Below are positions 6,448 to 6,843 of a stretch of 6,843 nucleotides of DNA, one piece after another. Origin of the DNA: Bacillota bacterium (GTDB lineage: Bacteria; Bacillota; Bacilli; Alicyclobacillales; Alicyclobacillaceae). How positions within the stretch are numbered: the first letter of the stretch is position 1; each line of letters opens with the position of its first letter. The position numbers and the translations under genes were made by a program. The stretch lies in the NCBI GenBank assembly GCA_021820805.1, contig JAKADF010000185.1, positions 1-6,843 on the forward strand. Reading direction: 5' to 3'. Below the pieces are notes generated by a model. The model was not told the origin of the DNA and did no database searches. It saw only the letters and a list, made by a program, of their open reading frames with translations.

Positions 6448-6843
6448 CATCGTGCTGATGTCGATCACAAATCGATACCGGACACCGGAAATCGAGTACG
6501 CGCTCCCAGGCTTCATCGATCTGACTGGCGGAAATAACCTCAATCTCCGGAACAACACCATGTTCTGCAACCGTCTTCTTGTTTCTTCAACGTTTGCGAG
6601 AGTACCGTAACTTCTGCTCCCATAGCATGAGCAAGTTTCACTGCCATATGTCCAAGTCCGCCCATCCCTACGACAGCAACCTTCTTTCCGGGAGCAGCGC
6701 CCCAATGACGAAGTGGCGAATATGTGGTGATTCCAGCACACAAGAGCGGTGCCGCTTTATCCAGCGGAATGCTGTCAGGAATTCCGACTACGAAGCCTTC
6801 GGTTACAACGATGTGGGTGGAATAACCGCCCTGCGTATATTGC
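6448..6843 (-). pseudogene. Broken zinc-type NADP-dependent alcohol dehydrogenase (CAD/YahK-like), 5' end outside window
   Basis: Minus-strand remains of a medium-chain dehydrogenase of the cinnamyl-alcohol-dehydrogenase/YahK group, which reduces aldehydes with NADPH. From the right edge the frame reads [33 protein letters not shown], then the cofactor-binding Rossmann motif [18 protein letters not shown] and [14 protein letters not shown]. At about 6571 it jumps, one frame off, to [20 protein letters not shown] and AWERVL near the C-terminus; roughly 80 residues of the nucleotide-binding domain are gone. Within 6484-6493 one extra base shifts the frame again, and the third frame gives VRYRFVIDISTM, the normal family ending. 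The first frame otherwise stops 12 codons after the deletion. The usual stop after IDIST is absent and this frame stays open to a TGA at 6328. The N-terminal catalytic domain with the zinc ligands is outside the window. Clearly non-functional as a whole. Confidence 0.92.

Overview
The window looks like a chromosomal stretch from an aerobic, spore-former-type Gram-positive bacterium of the Bacilli, possibly Alicyclobacillaceae or a relative. The reasons are strong purine-rich ribosome binding sites, a Bacillus-type (YjgC/YrhE) cytoplasmic formate dehydrogenase followed by its DUF1641 partner, a Firmicute-type FdhD with a Cys-Cys pair, and a secreted protein with S-layer-homology-like sequence. 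The genus is an inference; no rRNA or other marker is present.

Left part (1-3783, + strand): a compact formate dehydrogenase locus. It holds the C-terminal 594 residues of the molybdenum formate dehydrogenase catalytic subunit (5' end outside the window), an overlapping DUF1641 subunit, a 100-base spacer with a foldable inverted repeat, the sulfurtransferase-like maturation factor FdhD, and 22 bases later a seven-helix UPF0126/TRIC-type membrane protein (family PF03458, some members linked to glycine transport). The first three fit together: catalytic subunit, electron-transfer or quinone-side partner, and the factor that sulfurates the molybdenum cofactor. The role of the fourth here is unknown.

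Middle part (3784-4558): a decayed EamA/DMT-family transporter gene on the + strand, made of three collinear fragments in two frames with the N-terminus and most of the second EamA repeat deleted. It is followed by about 230 bases with no recognisable gene but a strong imperfect hairpin (4432-4474).

Right part (4559-6843, - strand): an intact, markedly AT-rich gene for a 574-residue secreted, cysteine-free protein with SLH-like segments and otherwise unrecognised beta-rich sequence. Upstream of it lies the remains of a zinc-type NADP-dependent alcohol dehydrogenase (cinnamyl-alcohol-dehydrogenase-like), broken by a large internal deletion and a one-base frameshift, with its 5' end outside the window. 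The AT-rich secreted-protein gene sits between two genes in decay, so the right half looks like an accessory, rearranged region next to a conserved metabolic operon. I did not see an RNA gene, CRISPR array, transposase or clear insertion-sequence ends. The best candidate for something undescribed is the AT-rich secreted protein.
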